From positions 1 through 6,380 of the forward strand of contig JACCUM010000193.1 in the NCBI GenBank assembly GCA_013811805.1: DNA of 6,380 nucleotides, given 5' to 3'. Under the pieces are notes generated by a model. It had not been told where the DNA came from. It worked only from the letters and a program-made list of their open reading frames with translations, and did not search any database. This DNA comes from Geodermatophilaceae bacterium (GTDB lineage Bacteria; Actinomycetota; Actinomycetes; Mycobacteriales; Geodermatophilaceae). Below, piece after piece: positions 1-6,380 of this stretch (the first letter of the stretch is position 1; every line of letters begins with the position of its first letter). Made by a program: the position numbers and the translations under genes.

Positions 1-165
1 CAGCAGCACCGCGTCGGCCTGCGCCCGGACCCGCAACGCAGCCTGCACCCGGTCCACGACGGCGGCATCGGACTGCGCCCACAACCGCTGCTCGCACGCC
101 TCGCGCAGAACCGCGCCGGCCCGATCCAGGACCGAGGTCCCCGACGAAGCCAACAACGAACTCAT
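1..165 (-). CDS. DUF222/HNH endonuclease-family protein, N-terminal part (cut by left edge)
   Basis: Reading leftward from ATG at 165-163, the frame is open for 55 codons to the window edge. The protein begins MSSLLASSGTSVLDRAG and continues with a helix carrying LREACEQRLWAQSDAAVVD and then VQAALRVRAQADAVLL. An opening of this shape (short Ser/Leu-rich start, a LWxxSD-like element, then an Ala-rich helix ending AQADAVLL) resembles the N-terminus of DUF222 proteins, the 13E12-repeat/HNH endonuclease family that is multicopy in many actinobacteria. The C-terminal HNH motif would lie outside the window, so nuclease function cannot be judged. A nearby upstream ATG at 176-174 is followed in frame by a stop after four codons, which supports the 165 start. 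The gene is transcribed away from everything else here and is probably unrelated to it. The family call rests on resemblance only. Confidence 0.55.
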   Translation of the reverse strand, partial: MSSLLASSGTSVLDRAGAVLREACEQRLWAQSDAAVVDRVQAALRVRAQADAVLL

Positions 166-171
166 ACCCCG

Positions 172-177
172 AACATA
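172..177 (-). promoter_or_regulatory. Possible leaderless -10 element for the minus-strand gene
   Basis: On the minus strand TATGTT fits the actinobacterial TANNNT -10 pattern and is followed by six bases and then the ATG at 165. This would place transcription start at or next to the start codon, a common leaderless arrangement in actinobacteria. No Shine-Dalgarno sequence is present, which agrees. No convincing -35 is seen at 17-18 bases; TTGAAT at 206-201 is about 23 bases away. Confidence 0.3.
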
Positions 178-607
178 GACACCAGGTCTGACATTTCGAC
201 ATTCAAAGCGGCTGCGGGAGAATAACTTTCGAGAATCTTTGGCCACTTCGGTCACACCGACCCCACTCGAAAGCCGTGTGGCACCGAGGAGGTCGCCACC
301 ACCCGGTTGCCGGCGGGCCGACCGGGCAACAGCACCGAGGCTCGGCGCGCCAGACCCTAGGATCCGTCAACCAAGCGAGGGTCAGACTCGCGTACCTGAC
401 AGCTACGCCCCGACGCTGGGACTGCAGGGCGACAACGCAACTGACTCGGTAGGTGGCTATGTCGTTGCTGCGTCTTTTCGTTCCACGAGGCAACCAGCTC
501 GCGAACCCATGCGGTCGCGCACGGCTGTACCGCTCTCTGGCCAGCAAGCGCCGAGGCGGTTTGTATCTGGCGCCTACGATGCCGCAGTGGCTACGCACAC
601 CGGTTTC
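178..607. other. Intergenic stretch between divergent genes, no supported gene
   Basis: About 430 bases separate the minus-strand gene from the ribosome binding site of the TPR gene. Frames are open here on both strands, but none gives a recognisable domain. Codon third positions are less G/C-biased than in the TPR body, and the translations are rich in Arg, Pro and Ser, as expected of high-GC noncoding DNA. One such frame, from ATG 459 to a stop at 674, overlaps the TPR gene in another register and shows no recognisable motif. No tRNA, CRISPR or insertion sequence is visible. The stretch holds one strong hairpin and presumably the promoters of both flanking genes. Confidence 0.5.
302..326. 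repeat. GC-rich hairpin in the intergenic region
   Basis: CCCGGTTG (302-309) pairs with CGACCGGG (319-326), giving eight pairs including one G-T/U wobble around a 9-base loop. There is no T-run after it, so it is not a standard intrinsic terminator. The arms also permit an alternative pairing, GTTGCC (306-311) with GGCAAC (325-330). Such hairpins are common by chance in GC-rich DNA. Confidence 0.3.
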
Positions 608-613
608 GAGGAG
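608..613 (+). promoter_or_regulatory. Shine-Dalgarno GAGGAG for the TPR gene
   Basis: GAGGAG lies six bases before TTG 620 and is the best ribosome binding site near any candidate start in this frame. It favours 620 over GTG 587 and ATG 509, neither of which has a good site. The same bases encode Glu-Glu if translation starts further upstream, so the match could be chance. Confidence 0.4.
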
Positions 614-619
614 CTCCGC

Positions 620-1147
620 TTGGACACCGACCCGGTCACGCTTCGAGAGATCGTTGACGACCCTCTACCACTGAGGGAGATTCTCGACGTCGTACAACAA
701 GCGCTGGCCGACAGCGCCGACGAGGACCGGGCCGAACGAAGTCGCTTGTACGGCCAGCGATGCGTCCTGCTTCGACTGCTCGGCGACCTCGACGGCGCTC
801 TCACGGCGGGCAGGCTGAGCCTGCGTTACTCCGGCGACGACCCTGAGCTGGTCACCGTCGCCGGAATCCGGCTGGCACACGTCCATCAGTGGCGTGGGGA
901 GTATCAGACAGCCGACGGGATCTATGCCCAGGCGCTGGAGGGGGCGCCGGACGGCTACCGGTCTTTCACGTGCCTGCATGCGGGCAAGAGCCGGTACGAG
1001 CAGGGTGAGGCCGATGCGGCCATCCGGCACTTCGAGAACGCCGTACGACTGCGGTCTACCGGCCCGGTGGACCTCCTAGCCGCGGCCGATCAAGCACTGG
1101 CCGCCGCCCGCCGACTCAAGGCTTACACAGATCTGTCAGAGTTATAG
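620..1147 (+). CDS. Small TPR-repeat protein, function unknown
   Basis: This is a 175-residue soluble protein if started at TTG 620. It has three tetratricopeptide-like helix pairs: about residues 42-75 (RLLGDLDGALTAGRLSL), 78-110 (WRGEYQTADGIYAQALEGAP) and 116-147 (YEQGEADAAIRHFENAVRL). Each shows the G/A-x-x-x-A-x-x-x-Y/F-x-x-A/L spacing of TPRs. An acidic helix precedes them (residues 6-35), and an Ala-rich helix (150-167) could cap the solenoid. No signal peptide, membrane segment or catalytic motif is seen, so a protein-binding scaffold is the likely role; the partner is unknown. The start is uncertain. TTG 620 has the best ribosome binding site. GTG 587 lies six bases after a TACGAT -10-like element and could be leaderless (186 aa). 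ATG 509 would add a tail with poorer codon bias. The same frame stays open back to TTG 239, but that extension looks noncoding. The stop is 37 bases before the MerR gene. Confidence 0.7.
   Translation: MDTDPVTLREIVDDPLPLREILDVVQQALADSADEDRAERSRLYGQRCVLLRLLGDLDGALTAGRLSLRYSGDDPELVTVAGIRLAHVHQWRGEYQTADGIYAQALEGAPDGYRSFTCLHAGKSRYEQGEADAAIRHFENAVRLRSTGPVDLLAAADQALAAARRLKAYTDLSEL
1127..1136. repeat. Perfect 10-bp palindrome ACAGATCTGT
   Basis: A complete dyad at the 3' end of the TPR coding sequence, directly abutting the inverted repeat at 1137-1159. The two together could be a protein-binding region upstream of the MerR gene. A 10-bp palindrome alone is weak evidence. Confidence 0.25.
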
Positions 1148-1159
1148 CGGCGAACTCTG
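1137..1159. promoter_or_regulatory. Inverted repeat across the TPR stop codon: possible operator or weak terminator
   Basis: CAGAGTT (1137-1143) and AACTCTG (1153-1159) are perfect inverted repeats around a 9-base spacer that contains the TPR stop codon. The repeat lies 26 bases before the MerR ATG. MerR-family proteins bind inverted repeats in their own promoters, so autoregulation is possible. A TAAGGT -10-like element lies at 1171-1176, but the repeat sits upstream of the -35/-10 spacer where classical MerR operators lie. In RNA it would form a 7-pair stem without a U-tract, so termination would be weak. Confidence 0.3.
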
Positions 1160-1184
1160 CCACGATGCTGTAAGGTCATCGTTG

Positions 1185-1670
1185 ATGGAGTCAGCAACGG
1201 TGCACACGGCGGCCGGTACCACCGGATGGTCGGTGCGGATGCTGCACTACCTGGATGCGGCCGGGCTGGTCCGTCCACCGCGTAGTCCGAGCGGGTACCG
1301 GCTCTATGGTGAGCGCGAGATCGCGCACCTGCGTGAGCTGCGCCAACTACTCGCTGATCACGACCTTCGACCAGCCGATCTGCAGGTCGCTTTGAGGCTG
1401 CGCAGCGAGCCGGCGCTTCGGCACGCCGTCGACGAATGGCTCGATGTGAGCGCCGCATCCGAGGCGACGGCATCCGAGACGACCGCTACCGAGATGACCG
1501 CTGTAACCGAGAACAAGTCAGGTACGGCCGCGGACATGGAGGGCGCGAGCGACCCGAAATCGCCGCGAGCCACCCACAAGCACCCGACGGGATCCGATCC
1601 CTCGACCTCCTGGCTGCGCTTCGAGCAGGACAAGCACTCCCGAGCACTTCTGAGCCACAACAAAACCTAG
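1185..1670 (+). CDS. MerR-family-like regulator with a short winged-helix N-terminus and disordered tail
   Basis: This is a 161-residue protein. Residues about 13-56 match the second helix and wing of MerR proteins: WSVRMLHYLDAAGLVRP, SGYRLYGEREIAHLRELRQLL, corresponding to the usual V-R-T/M-L-R/H-Y-Y/L-D...G-Y-R-L-Y pattern. The family normally opens with a strand and first helix (Y-T-I-G-E-L-A-x-x-x-G-V-S); here only about 15 poorly matching residues precede the recognition helix, so the helix-turn-helix is incomplete or divergent. Residues about 61-87 could be the linker helix. From about 88 on, the chain is Thr/Ser/Ala/Glu-rich and likely disordered, with no Cys or recognisable ligand-binding domain, so the effector is unknown. 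ATG 1185 was chosen because AAGGT at 1172-1176 is well placed; TTG 1182 would add one residue. The stop overlaps the ahcY ribosome binding site, so the two genes are very probably co-transcribed. Regulation of ahcY or of its own operon is inference. Confidence 0.75.
   Translation: MESATVHTAAGTTGWSVRMLHYLDAAGLVRPPRSPSGYRLYGEREIAHLRELRQLLADHDLRPADLQVALRLRSEPALRHAVDEWLDVSAASEATASETTATEMTAVTENKSGTAADMEGASDPKSPRATHKHPTGSDPSTSWLRFEQDKHSRALLSHNKT
1455..1499 (+). repeat. Three 15-bp tandem units in the MerR tail
   Basis: Three consecutive imperfect copies of GCATCCGAGRCGACS-like DNA encode ASEAT, ASETT and ATEMT (residues 91-105). All substitutions keep the frame and the A-S/T-E-x-T pattern. This looks like recent in-frame slippage or duplication in a disordered linker. 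Confidence 0.6.
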
Positions 1671-1673
1671 GAG
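1669..1673 (+). promoter_or_regulatory. Shine-Dalgarno AGGAG of ahcY overlapping the MerR stop codon
   Basis: AGGAG lies six bases before ATG 1680, and its first two bases are the last two of the preceding TAG stop. A ribosome finishing the MerR gene would sit on the ahcY start region, which suggests translational coupling of the two genes. Confidence 0.75.
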
Positions 1674-1679
1674 TACGCA

Positions 1680-3182
<1,503 letters not shown>

Positions 3183-3243
3183 GCGACGCGAACATCGCTA
3201 GCGGCACAACGGTTGGGGAGCCGGCCGCGGCCTCCGCCGGTCA

Positions 3244-3274
3244 GGTGGAGGCGATCGATCGGATCGCCTCCGCC
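3244..3274. repeat. Long perfect hairpin covering the start codon of the second SAH hydrolase-like gene
   Basis: GGAGGCGATC (3247-3256) and GATCGCCTCC (3262-3271) are exact inverted repeats around a 5-base loop, GATCG. The stem extends outward by a T-G/U wobble and two G-C pairs, giving 13 pairs. The GTG start (3245-3247) lies inside the 5' arm. There is no T-run, so it is not an intrinsic terminator. In mRNA it would hide the start codon; in DNA it could be an operator. It also encodes EAIDRIASA, so partly coding constraint is possible. Confidence 0.6.
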
Positions 3275-4519
3275 CGCCGGGACATGCCCCTGGTCGTTGG
3301 CATTCCGACCCGCCACCCCGCTCCTGGCCCGCTGACCGGCCGGCTGATCGCGGCCTGCCTGCATCTCACTCCAGAGACCGTCGTTCTCGTCGAGGCGCTG
3401 CGCGGCCTCGGTGCGCGATTGCGACTCTGCGCTGCCAACCCACTGTCCACTCAGGACGGTGTCGCTGCCCATCTACGTCGGATGCCGGGCGTGGAAGTCG
3501 TTCTGGGCACTGCCGACTGGGACGGCTACCGGTGGGCCGTCGACGCGGTCGCCGCGCAGGGTGCCGATCTGGTGATCGACGACGGGGCCGACCTCATCTT
3601 GGCCATCGAGGCCAATCCGGCGGACGGGAACCGGCGGTTGATGGGAGCCTGCGAGAACACGTCCACCGGAGCGCTCAGACTGCAGACCGCCCAGGAGGCA
3701 GGTGGTCTCACGGTCCCGGTCTTCGCGATCACGAGGAGCGCTGCCAAACGGCTCTACGACGACCTGCACGGAACCGGTCAGTCCGTTCTGGACGCGCTGC
3801 TGCGGACGACGAACCTGCTGCTGGCCGGCCGAGTGGCCGTCGTCGCCGGGTACGGCACCTGCGGGCGCGGGATCGCCACCCGGCTCCGGGCCCTCGGCGC
3901 CCGAATTGTGGTCACCGAGATCTCTCCGCAGGCAGCGCTCGACGCCAGTCTGGATGGACTCGCCGTGCGGCCGATGATCGATGCCATCCGAGACGCTGAT
4001 CTTGTGGTCACCGCCACCGGCAGTCGCGACGTGGTGACCGAGCAGCACCTGATCCAGGCCAAGGACGGCGTGATCCTGGCCAACGCCGGACATTTCGACG
4101 TCGAGATCGACGCCGAGTGGCTGCGCAAGTCCGGGCCGAGCACGCCCGTACGTCCCGGCCTGGAGTCCTACTCACTGCCCAGCGGGCAGGAAGTTCTGCT
4201 GGTCGCAGAGGGCCGCGTGGTGAATCTTGCCGCGGCCGAGGGGCACCCTTCGGCCGTCATGGACGTCACCTTTGCCACCATTGCCCTCTGCCTCCTCGAA
4301 CTCGGCGCCGCCCACACAACAACGGTCGAACACACTGGAAGACAAGGCCATCCAGCCGGAGTGCTCAGCGTTCCCGAGCACATCGACACGACCGTTGCTC
4401 GACTTGCGCTGGGACAGGCGGGGGTCCGTCTCGACATTGCGACCACCGCTCAGCAGGAGTACTTGCGGACGTGGGGCGGCCCGGCGCGCGGCGCGTCGAC
4501 CGGCGATCACGCAGAATAG
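3245..4519 (+). CDS. Divergent S-adenosylhomocysteine hydrolase-family protein, archaeal/Thermotoga-like, altered active site
   Basis: The protein has 424 residues and aligns end to end with the SAH hydrolase family, but differs from the upstream ahcY product throughout. As in archaeal and Thermotoga-type enzymes it has NPLSTQD (65-71), YDDLHGTGQS (171-180), AGYGTCGRG (201-209), NAGHFDVEID (280-289) and AEGRVVNLAAAEGHPSAVMD (321-340). It ends near YLRTW without the Lys/Tyr C-terminal tail, and it lacks the insert of about 40 residues. Kept: His40 (human His55), Asp113 (Asp131), Lys168 (Lys186), Asp172 (Asp190), His283 (His301), His334 and the NAD motif GYGTCG with Glu225. Changed: Asn138 at the Glu156 position (ENTSTG for EETTTG), Asp173 at the Asn191 position, and ITRSAAK for the usual VNDxxTK. 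NAD binding is likely. SAH hydrolysis is doubtful, and another S-nucleosidyl-homocysteine substrate or a regulatory role is possible. GTG 3245 is the first ATG, GTG or TTG in the frame; it has no good ribosome binding site and lies in a hairpin, and the first strand of the family is missing. The frame is open upstream to a CTG overlapping the ahcY stop. Confidence 0.88.
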   Translation: MEAIDRIASARRDMPLVVGIPTRHPAPGPLTGRLIAACLHLTPETVVLVEALRGLGARLRLCAANPLSTQDGVAAHLRRMPGVEVVLGTADWDGYRWAVDAVAAQGADLVIDDGADLILAIEANPADGNRRLMGACENTSTGALRLQTAQEAGGLTVPVFAITRSAAKRLYDDLHGTGQSVLDALLRTTNLLLAGRVAVVAGYGTCGRGIATRLRALGARIVVTEISPQAALDASLDGLAVRPMIDAIRDADLVVTATGSRDVVTEQHLIQAKDGVILANAGHFDVEIDAEWLRKSGPSTPVRPGLESYSLPSGQEVLLVAEGRVVNLAAAEGHPSAVMDVTFATIALCLLELGAAHTTTVEHTGRQGHPAGVLSVPEHIDTTVARLALGQAGVRLDIATTAQQEYLRTWGGPARGASTGDHAE

Positions 4520-4524
4520 GCGAC

Positions 4525-5211
4525 ATGGTTGGTGCACGCTCCAGGGTCCTCGTCGTCGACGACGACCCGTCCCTGGCTGAAATGCTGGGAATAGTCCTGC
4601 GTGCCGAAGGTCTGGAGCCCGCCTTCGTGGCCGATGGTGGACGGGCGGTCTCGGCCTTTCGCGAGGTCCGGCCCGACCTCGTCCTGTTGGACCTCATGCT
4701 GCCTGGGGCAGACGGCATGCAGATCTGTCGTGAGATCCGGCAGGAGTCACTGGTGCCGATCATCATGCTCACTGCCAAGGCCGACACAGTGGATGTGGTC
4801 AGGGGCTTGGAAGCCGGCGCCGACGACTACGTCGTGAAGCCGTTCAAGCCGATCGAACTCGTCGCGCGGATCAGGGCGCAGATGCGCCGTACCGAAACCG
4901 ACCATCCGGAGACCCTCGCCATCGGTGAGGTGAGCATCGACGTTGCGGGCCACCAAGTCCGCCGGGACGGAACTCCGATCCTGCTCACCCCGCTGGAGTT
5001 CGACCTGCTGGTAGCCCTGGCTCGTAAGCCGCGCCAGGTCTTCACCCGAGAACACCTGCTCGAACAGGTGTGGGGTTATCGGCACGCGGCTGACACCAGA
5101 CTGGTCAACGTGCATGTGCAGCGGCTGCGATCCAAGGTCGAGATCGACCCGGAGCACCCTGAGGTCGTCCTGACCGTACGGGGAGTCGGCTACAAGGCCG
5201 GGCCCCCGTAA
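4525..5211 (+). CDS. mtrA: Two-component response regulator MtrA
   Basis: This is an OmpR/PhoB-family transcription factor phosphorylated by MtrB. In mycobacteria and relatives it controls genes of cell-wall remodelling, division and replication initiation. The protein has 228 residues, the same length as M. tuberculosis MtrA. The receiver domain (about 7-120) has the acidic cluster VDDD (11-14), phospho-acceptor Asp56 in LLDLMLPG, Thr83 in MLTAK, and Tyr102 and Lys105 in DDYVVKPFKP. The winged-helix domain (about 128-226) carries LTPLEFDLLVALARKPRQVF, LEQVWGYRHAADTRLVNVHV and QRLRSKVE, ending GVGYKAGPP as in mycobacteria. The start at ATG 4525, five bases after the stop of the SAH hydrolase-like gene, gives MVGARSRVLVVDDD, a good match to the known N-terminus. 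The same frame is open upstream inside the previous gene, but that part is an overlap artefact. The ribosome binding site is weak (AGGCGA touching the start), so expression may depend on coupling to the upstream gene. Confidence 0.97.
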   Translation: MVGARSRVLVVDDDPSLAEMLGIVLRAEGLEPAFVADGGRAVSAFREVRPDLVLLDLMLPGADGMQICREIRQESLVPIIMLTAKADTVDVVRGLEAGADDYVVKPFKPIELVARIRAQMRRTETDHPETLAIGEVSIDVAGHQVRRDGTPILLTPLEFDLLVALARKPRQVFTREHLLEQVWGYRHAADTRLVNVHVQRLRSKVEIDPEHPEVVLTVRGVGYKAGPP

Positions 5212-5230
5212 TCCCGCGGCCCAAACGCCC

Positions 5231-6380
5231 ATGACTTCGTCCAGGCTCAGTGGCTCGCGAACCCGCCTCCAGGGTGTGTTGCGTGAATTGCGGCTGCGCG
5301 CGCGAATCGCCGGACGGGCCGCCTGGCGGCGTTACCGACGCTCGTTGCAGCTGCGGGTGGCCATCATCACGATGGCGGTGGCCGGCGCTGCGGTCATCAT
5401 CATCTCGGTCATCCTGTTCGACCAGATCCGGACCCAGCAATTGGCGGCGAAGAAGGACGCGGCCATCTCACAGGCCGACGTCGGGGTGCAGTACGCACGC
5501 AACCAAGTCGTGGCCGTCCCAACCGGGGACCCGCGCTCCATTCGGGAGACGTTGCAGCGCACGGTCGATGAGCTGCGCACGCGTGGTGGAAGCGCCGGAC
5601 AGTTCGCCATCGTGATGATCAACCGGGACACCCCCACCCCGTTGACCCAGCCGTCATTCGCCGGGCTGACGCCGGCCTTGCCCGCCGATCTGATCGCCAC
5701 AGTGGGCGCGGGCACCCAGGCCCGTCAATACGCGGTCATGCCGACCGAAGGTGGACCAGCCGTTCCCTCGCTGGTCGTCGGCGCTCCGGTACCCAGCCAA
5801 GCCGGCTCCTACGAGCTCTACTACGTCTTTCCGCTCGACCAGGAGCAGCGCAGTCTCGAGGCGATTCGGAGCACCGTCGTGGTCTCCGGCATCGGCCTGG
5901 TCGTCCTGGTCGCGGGAATCGGCACTCTGGTCACCCGGCTGGTGGTCAGACCGGTTCGGCTGGCCGCGAAGACGGCCGAACAACTGGCCTTCGGGCAACT
6001 GGAGCGGCGACTGCCGATCCGCGGCGAGGACGACCTGGCCCGGCTCGCCGGGTCCTTCAACCGGATGGCGGCCAGCCTGCAGAGACAGATCACCCAGTTG
6101 GAAGACCTGTCCCGGTTGCAGCAGCGGTTCACCAGCGACGTCTCTCACGAGCTGCGAACGCCACTGACCACGGTGCGGATGGCCGCCGACATCCTGCACA
6201 GCGCCCGCGCCGACTTCGCACCCGACGTCGCCCGCTCGGCCGAACTCCTGCACACCGAACTCGGCAGGTTCGAGGCCCTGCTGACCGACCTGTTGGAGAT
6301 CAGCCGTTACGACGCAGGTGCGGCCAGCCTGGTCGCCGAACCGACCGAGCTCGGACCGCTCGTCCAAGGGGTCCTCGCCA
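5231..6380 (+). CDS. mtrB: Sensor histidine kinase MtrB, N-terminal 383 residues (cut by right edge)
   Basis: This is the membrane histidine kinase partner of MtrA. ATG 5231 opens a frame that runs to the window end. A basic cytoplasmic segment (1-41, ending AWRRYRRSLQLR) precedes transmembrane helix 1 (about 42-63). An extracytoplasmic sensor domain follows (about 64-213) and contains ELYYVFPLDQEQ, like ELYLIFPLASEQ in M. tuberculosis MtrB. Then come transmembrane helix 2 (about 214-236), a HAMP domain (about 237-290, with VVRPVR and GEDDLARLAGSFNRMA) and the dimerisation/phosphotransfer domain with FTSDVSHELRTPLTTVRMAA, in which His306 is the phosphorylated residue. LLEISRYDAG follows. The ATPase domain lies beyond the window; the mycobacterial protein has about 567 residues. 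The gene starts 19 bases after the mtrA stop without a clear Shine-Dalgarno sequence, so co-transcription with mtrA is likely. In mycobacteria lpqB follows. Confidence 0.95.
   Translation, partial: MTSSRLSGSRTRLQGVLRELRLRARIAGRAAWRRYRRSLQLRVAIITMAVAGAAVIIISVILFDQIRTQQLAAKKDAAISQADVGVQYARNQVVAVPTGDPRSIRETLQRTVDELRTRGGSAGQFAIVMINRDTPTPLTQPSFAGLTPALPADLIATVGAGTQARQYAVMPTEGGPAVPSLVVGAPVPSQAGSYELYYVFPLDQEQRSLEAIRSTVVVSGIGLVVLVAGIGTLVTRLVVRPVRLAAKTAEQLAFGQLERRLPIRGEDDLARLAGSFNRMAASLQRQITQLEDLSRLQQRFTSDVSHELRTPLTTVRMAADILHSARADFAPDVARSAELLHTELGRFEALLTDLLEISRYDAGAASLVAEPTELGPLVQGVLA

Noticed and set aside
239..619. Full-length extension of the TPR frame back to TTG 239 (302 residues)
   Set aside because: The extension is Arg/Pro-rich with weak codon bias, has no domain and no ribosome binding site, and looks like noncoding high-GC sequence.
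1148..1184. SAH riboswitch upstream of the ahcY operon
   Set aside because: Only 37 bases separate the TPR and MerR genes and only 9 separate MerR and ahcY, which is too little room for the conserved fold.
3183..3244. Intrinsic terminator after ahcY
   Set aside because: The gap holds GC palindromes (GGCCGCGGCC at 3223-3232), and a strong hairpin follows, but no T-run is present.
3245..4519. Second SAH hydrolase gene as a decayed pseudogene
   Set aside because: The frame is intact end to end, codon bias is normal, and most NAD and catalytic motifs are preserved, which suggests selection rather than decay.
4117..4524. Extension of the mtrA frame upstream to 4117
   Set aside because: It lies wholly inside the SAH hydrolase-like gene and is Arg/Ser-rich. 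Starting at 4525 gives exactly the known MtrA length and N-terminus.

Overview
The window looks like chromosome from a high-GC actinobacterium. Codon third positions are strongly G/C, a gene pair closely matching mycobacterial MtrA/MtrB closes the window, and the SAH hydrolase is of the actinobacterial type. A DUF222/HNH-type N-terminus at the left edge also fits actinomycetes. I cannot name a genus with confidence. All recognised genes are on the + strand except the leftmost partial one.

Layout: (1) 1-165, minus strand: N-terminus of a probable DUF222/HNH endonuclease-family protein running off the left edge, with a possible leaderless promoter. (2) About 178-607: a gap with no gene I can support, containing one GC-rich hairpin. 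(3) 620-1147: a small TPR protein whose start is uncertain. (4) 1185-1670: a MerR-type regulator with an incomplete N-terminal DNA-binding helix and a low-complexity tail. (5) 1680-3182: ahcY (sahH), complete S-adenosylhomocysteine hydrolase; its ribosome binding site overlaps the MerR stop codon. (6) 3245-4519: a second SAH hydrolase-family protein. It is not a copy of ahcY: its signatures are those of the archaeal/Thermotoga-type enzymes, and two active-site positions are changed. A long perfect hairpin covers its start codon. (7) 4525-5211: mtrA, complete. (8) 5231-6380: mtrB, cut by the right edge before its ATPase domain.

The five genes from the MerR regulator to mtrB have gaps of 9, 62, 5 and 19 nt and may form one operon. 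It would join recycling of S-adenosylhomocysteine, the by-product of SAM-dependent methylation, to the MtrAB two-component system controlling cell envelope, division and replication genes. From memory, mycobacteria have sahH-tmk-mtrA-mtrB-lpqB; here the tmk position is taken by the divergent SAH hydrolase homologue. That homologue, its start-codon hairpin and the unusual MerR gene upstream of ahcY are the parts most worth following up.
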